In this document: positions 34,901-37,571 of the stretch, piece by piece
Numbering within the stretch: the first letter of the stretch is position 1
Layout: the number at the start of each line of letters is the position of its first letter
DNA from: Alphaproteobacteria bacterium
GTDB taxonomy: Bacteria; Pseudomonadota; Alphaproteobacteria; Micropepsales; Micropepsaceae
Assembly: GCA_947473475.1 (NCBI GenBank)
Contig: CANJBZ010000038.1
Location: 1-37,571 of the forward strand
DNA length: 37,571 nt
Reading direction: 5' to 3'
Position numbers and translations under genes: made by a program
Notes under the pieces: generated by a model
Told to the model about the DNA's origin: nothing
Databases searched by the model: none
The model's input: only the letters and a program-made list of their open reading frames with translations

Positions 34901-35922
34901 CGTTTGGCGAATGCCTGCCTATCGATCTCGTCATAACCGCGCGCAAAGCCCGCCCCTTAGTGAGCGACCGGTTTGCCGGAATAGTCGACTCCGATCTACG
35001 TCTGACAGGAGACGTGCAGGATCAGCTCACCGTTTCGGGCAATCTGAACATCACGCGCGGCGAGATCAATTTGCCGGACACGTATCCGCAGAGCGTCGTG
35101 GTCTTGGACGTGAGGCGCCGGGGCCAAGCGCCATTACCGCCACAACCCGCGCGCAAGCCGCTGCGGTTGAATTTAAGGGTTACGAGTCCGGGGCAAGTAT
35201 TCGTGCGCGGCCGCGGCATCGAGGCCGAGGTTCAAGGTGAAATGCGCATCACAGGAACGACCGAATACCCGCAGGTGGGCGGCGGATTGGATCTCCGGCG
35301 CGGGACCTTCAGCGTTGCCGGTCAGACGCTGAATTTCACGCGCGGACGCGTATCGTTCACGGGCGCCAGCCTTCGCAACGAAATCAATCCCTCGCTCGAC
35401 CTTGTGGCCGAGAAGCAGTCGGGCAATATCGATGTCCAACTCGCCGTGACGGGCGCCGCGTCCGAACCGCGGGTTCAGCTTTCAAGTGCGCCATCTCTCC
35501 CCCAGGACGAAATCCTGGCGGCGCTTTTGTTTCAGCAGACGACGGCGCAGTTGAGCCCAATTCAGCTGGCGGAAATTGCACGGGCTGCGCTTTCGTTGAC
35601 GGATTCAGGGCGCGGGCTGGATCCCATCGGCACTGTTCGCAAGGGGCTTGGACTCGATCGCCTCGCCGTCGGCAGTGCCGGCACGACCGGCACCGACACC
35701 CAGACGACCGTGACCGCGGGAAAGTACGTGGCGCGCAATATCTATCTGGGCGCCACCCAAGGTGTCGGCGGGGGTACGCAAGCCGAAGTTCAGGTCGACC
35801 TCTCGCGCAATCTCAAAGCCATCGGGACGGTGAACGCCGGACTTCCGGAGAGTACTACGCAGCAAGCCCGGCAGCATGGGACGAGTACGAGTTTCGGCCT
35901 GCGCTACCAGTTCGAATATTGA
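31924..35922 (+). CDS. tamB: Translocation and assembly protein TamB
   Basis: The 1332-residue product has an N-terminal inner-membrane anchor (about residues 9-31, VLAVSLALVAAVVVLGALF). A long periplasmic stretch of repetitive beta-strand sequence follows, then the C-terminal TamB/DUF490 domain from about residue 950 (GEINLPDTYPQSVVVLDVRRR, LDLRRGTFSVAGQTLNFTRGRVSF, LPQDEILAALLFQQTTAQLSP) ending FGLRYQFEY. TamB is thought to form a hydrophobic groove bridging inner and outer membranes. Order and coupling with tamA are standard. Confidence 0.93.
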   Translation: MRKLVRTVVRVLAVSLALVAAVVVLGALFVNTQFGAGNVASLVGRLTDGRVSIEGLSGRVPDHLRARHFELRDAQGVWLTLDDVVLDWNPLPLLRNRFEIYRVEAARAHVLRLPVRDDSGPSYVFDIGMLRIPMIETDAPVSGRPAVLSVQGSLRYAGLMDWSADLKATRLDEPGSYRIAGQFVDGIADGLASLQERPLGLVGGLLGLSDIGPISAEAHASRGAATNAMSFQVHAGPLAATGSGTIDVARRIADMDFRADAPAMELRPDLRWQSLAAEGHFHGPFVRPDVTANVDVRALTAYGTSVGQIVAKVQGNTGDVRFSGSASGLMLPGDQGQLFARQPVGLEGSIDLAAARHPFNVTVTHPLVTIGAAGEAATPVSARLSIEARDLAPFARLEDIDLGGRAKIDVDLNSSANAYSIAARGTIDLLGESVLARLTGRNATFRSTVAISGTTATITDARFDAAKLTARLSGSFRNGMVDLHSSARLPDVSVLAPRLRGDLEFNLDALGPLEDARLSARGRGNLGTDGFPQQELTLTAEAKGLPMPQSGNFAVAGRFADAPVRVIGDITHSDKQVFLVSLKQAEWKTLRASASISVPNAAPVTGEGTVSVANLRDLSALLAIPLEGSLQARVAFTDRNNTTNAAISAQAANISYDGITAQTLTVDGAVVDPFGNLSLDLYAAARGMKAAGFFGNVNAGLKGMLDALAVRLDADVMDGDGNPAEIAGAATANIRDKYVRLLSLHAKYRDESVSLTEPARIDFRDGLAVDRLVLATAGGRVSVAGRFTPTLATTITAQNISAAAFTPFVPEWKPQGVLSGSAELSGTLATPRGTIILEGKGLRSPVVPGAISSGDLTARADLGGDTARIEAQLAAGTAIRINVTGSVPMDMQREMALRVTGTTDLSVFNAVLSAEGRKVLGRVSLDTSVNGTFGAPRIAGHASLAGGEVQDIPHGFRVHDIAAEVDSDGVTARLTKLSGIAGDGAIGGTGTMTFGECLPIDLVITARKARPLVSDRFAGIVDSDLRLTGDVQDQLTVSGNLNITRGEINLPDTYPQSVVVLDVRRRGQAPLPPQPARKPLRLNLRVTSPGQVFVRGRGIEAEVQGEMRITGTTEYPQVGGGLDLRRGTFSVAGQTLNFTRGRVSFTGASLRNEINPSLDLVAEKQSGNIDVQLAVTGAASEPRVQLSSAPSLPQDEILAALLFQQTTAQLSPIQLAEIARAALSLTDSGRGLDPIGTVRKGLGLDRLAVGSAGTTGTDTQTTVTAGKYVARNIYLGATQGVGGGTQAEVQVDLSRNLKAIGTVNAGLPESTTQQARQHGTSTSFGLRYQFEY

Positions 35923-35943
35923 GCTGCCCCGCGCTTCAGAGGC

Positions 35944-37296
35944 TCAAAACGCAACCCAGGTGAACAGCCGGAAAGTGTTGTTGTCAGAAGCATTATGGCC
36001 TTGGCCGTCGTAATCTTTCGTTGCGCCATTCAGCTCTGTGTACAGCGTATATTGAGCCCCGACCCGCAGATTAAAGCGCCGTCCCAAGGGTGATACGTCG
36101 GCGCCCCAAGGTGTGTAATCGAGTTGAAATATGACGCCCGTGCTGTTCGGGGTCATTGTTCTATTGTCCGCGTAAAACAAGGAATCGGTTGAACCCCAAA
36201 TATGAAAGGGGCTGACCGTCACGCCGATCATGTTGCGCCAGTAATAAGACGCGTCGATTTGCGTCTCCTGCAGTGTGTTGTGACGATTGGCTGCCTCATT
36301 CAGCGCCAGCGATGCGGCGAGGTTCTGCGCTTCATGGGTGTAGCGCGCGTCCACGGAAACCGTAACGTCGCTCAGCCCCGTATATTGCCAGCTCGCATCG
36401 ATGCCCAAATCGCGGAACGTGTCGCCGCCTGCAAGCCTGTTTCCGCCGGGATAGGATTTTGGAAAGAACGCAAAGGCGCCGATTTCAAAATTTTGGACGC
36501 CTAAGTCCTTCGTATAAGCAACACGCGCATAGGGGGCGGCGCCTTTCATCATGGTGTCCCCATCGTTGATATCGACGCCCATAGCACTCAGAAATTTCTT
36601 ACCTGGGGTCCAATAAAGCCCCGCCTCCGCGTAGATGGCGTGATTCCACATCATGTAGACGCTGGAGCCCAGAACGCGTTGTGCGAATGCTTCCGCGATC
36701 ATGGGGGCGGCGGCTGGTGATGGCGCGAGGCTTGAGGCCGTAAAGGGGAAACCCCATGACGGCAGTGTATTCCAGGCATCCTGCACGCCCGGCGAATTGT
36801 TGAGGTCCACGCCGATGAGGACGTCCGTGCCGCTTATGGTCGTTTGCTTGGCCGCGCGAAGATCCAGTTGGTCCCATGCGAAGGCACGTCCAATGCCATC
36901 GTAGGTAAACTGCCCAAATGCCCCGAAATATTGGCCAACACCGCCGGCGACAAAGACGCTGATCTGGTCCAAGGCGAGATTGTTATTCGTGTCGTAATGC
37001 GGAGGAGCCGCGTCCTGGTCCTTGCGCGTGCTCACGTTGGACGCGATGGCCATTGCCGCCAATGGATTGGTGAAGCCCGTGCGTGCGCGCAACGTATAAC
37101 CCCCGAGCTTAAATTCGCGCCCGAATTGCGTGAGATGCGGACCCAAGCCGCCGACATGACACGCGCTGCACCGCTGCCCGGTCTGTTCGGCGAAGCTGGG
37201 AACGGCCTCGGCGCCAAGCGGAGCAAAACCTGCAATGAGCGCCAAAAGGACAAGCGCAGCCTTGAGTGTCTTATGAACGGAGATATGGCGAGTCAT
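35944..37296 (-). CDS. Fused monohaem cytochrome c-outer-membrane porin, Cyc2-like
   Basis: The 450-residue product has a signal peptide (about residues 1-31), then one CXXCH haem-c site, Cys43-Ser-Ala-Cys46-His47. The flanking pattern PSFAEQTGQRCSACH and FGREFKLGGYTLR is typical of fused cytochrome-porins. From about residue 75 it has amphipathic strands with aromatic girdles (e.g. FGAFGQFTYDGIGRAFAW, YAEAGLYWTPGKKFLSAMGV, VGAQYTLYTELNG) and ends with Phe, as outer-membrane barrels do. This is the architecture of Cyc2, the iron-oxidising outer-membrane cytochrome. Whether this one oxidises iron cannot be read from sequence. No other haem protein is nearby. It is convergent with tamB. Confidence 0.75.
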   Translation of the reverse strand: MTRHISVHKTLKAALVLLALIAGFAPLGAEAVPSFAEQTGQRCSACHVGGLGPHLTQFGREFKLGGYTLRARTGFTNPLAAMAIASNVSTRKDQDAAPPHYDTNNNLALDQISVFVAGGVGQYFGAFGQFTYDGIGRAFAWDQLDLRAAKQTTISGTDVLIGVDLNNSPGVQDAWNTLPSWGFPFTASSLAPSPAAAPMIAEAFAQRVLGSSVYMMWNHAIYAEAGLYWTPGKKFLSAMGVDINDGDTMMKGAAPYARVAYTKDLGVQNFEIGAFAFFPKSYPGGNRLAGGDTFRDLGIDASWQYTGLSDVTVSVDARYTHEAQNLAASLALNEAANRHNTLQETQIDASYYWRNMIGVTVSPFHIWGSTDSLFYADNRTMTPNSTGVIFQLDYTPWGADVSPLGRRFNLRVGAQYTLYTELNGATKDYDGQGHNASDNNTFRLFTWVAF

Positions 37297-37424
37297 ACGG
37301 AGTGCGGACTCCTCATTAATTGGTTTTGAGATGAAAAATCAAAATTGAACACAGCAGGAATTCACGGCATGGAGAGCTGCGGACCATCCGCCGTCATTGG
37401 AAAAATTTCTTTACATGGGTTTTA

Positions 37425-37571
37425 GGGCGTGTCGTCATTTAAGGGATTCGTAAATCAGTAAAAGTGTGATTCATAGGGAGCTTCCAGAAGGAGGCTTGCG
37501 ATGGAACGCCATGCGTTGCGCGACGATCAATTCGCCCGGATTGAAAAATTCCTTCCGGGTCGCCCCGGCAC
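37425..37571 (+). mobile_element. Left end of an IS5-family insertion sequence (cut by the window)
   Basis: A possible left terminal inverted repeat starts at GGGCGTGTCGTCATTTAA (37425), directly after TTTA, and the transposase start lies 76 bases on. The right end is beyond the window, so neither the inverted repeat nor the target duplication can be confirmed. It sits 129 bases upstream of the cytochrome-porin start and on the opposite strand. Confidence 0.5.
37501..37571 (+). CDS. IS5-family transposase, N-terminal end (partial)
   Basis: ATG 37501 follows a perfect AAGGAGG (37488-37494) at 6 bases. The 23 visible codons read MERHALRDDQFARIEKFLPG then RPG, the opening of transposases of the IS5 family (DUF4096-type N-terminal region, with the DDE domain further on). 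The rest lies outside the window. No frameshift is seen in this part, so the element may be intact. Confidence 0.75.
   Translation, partial: MERHALRDDQFARIEKFLPGRPG

Noticed and set aside
1-37571. CRISPR arrays, tRNA or rRNA genes, prophage genes
   Set aside because: No regularly spaced repeats, cloverleaf-like sequences, rRNA signatures or phage structural genes were seen on either strand by eye; a dedicated RNA scan was not possible.

Overview
The window looks like chromosome of a moderately GC-rich alphaproteobacterium. Three things point there: the uninterrupted order tuf-rpsJ ... secY-adk-rpsM-rpsK-rpoA-rplQ, with neither rpsD nor rpmJ inside the alpha operon; a short-LID adenylate kinase; and palindromic intergenic repeats starting TGTCAT or built on CCTCCCC/GGGGAGG, common in this class. 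The genus cannot be fixed from the sequence alone. A Micropepsales/Rhizomicrobium-like or Hyphomicrobiales-like lineage is a guess.

Region 1 (1-14671) is the translation block: the last 55 codons of tuf, then 26 ribosomal protein genes, secY, adk and rpoA, all on the + strand with short gaps or overlaps. It corresponds to the S10, spc and alpha operons run together. A near-consensus sigma70 promoter (12001-12028) sits between adk and rpsM and can drive rpsM-rpsK-rpoA-rplQ separately. A 12-bp-stem bidirectional terminator (14643-14671) closes the block. Ribosomal protein L5 carries an unusual Lys/Ala/Gly-rich N-terminal extension of about 52 residues.

Region 2 (14682-18437) holds three housekeeping or quality-control genes: a compact site-2-type M50 membrane protease (- strand), a periplasmic HtrA/Deg protease with two PDZ regions, and the replication-fork AAA+ ATPase RarA. 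Strong palindromic elements separate them.

Region 3 (18477-19119) is an insertion-sequence graveyard: a frameshifted, truncated ISAs1-family transposase joined head-on to the left end of an IS3-family element whose orfA is also frameshifted.

Region 4 (19138-30000) is accessory: a 72-aa unknown protein, a LOG-type phosphoribohydrolase homologue, an exported YncE-like beta-propeller, a DUF2161 PD-(D/E)XK-like protein, two tandem exported cupins, an orphan ModA-like binding protein behind a 20-bp operator-like palindrome, an ACS-type MFS transporter, two exported paralogues of an uncharacterised family with an FSG(F/I)W motif, an exported alpha/beta hydrolase, and a Tat-type amidohydrolase of the COG3618 kind. 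The mix of secreted hydrolases, a binding protein and a transporter suggests capture and breakdown of an unknown small organic compound; this is inference from context.

Region 5 (30095-37571) has the tamA-tamB pair for outer-membrane protein assembly. A convergent gene follows, encoding one CXXCH haem site fused to a predicted outer-membrane beta-barrel, the architecture of Cyc2-type cytochrome-porins. The window ends in the 5' end of an IS5-family transposase. The most notable items are the cytochrome-porin, the uncharacterised FSG(F/I)W/cupin/hydrolase neighbourhood, and the operator-like palindrome before the ModA-like gene.
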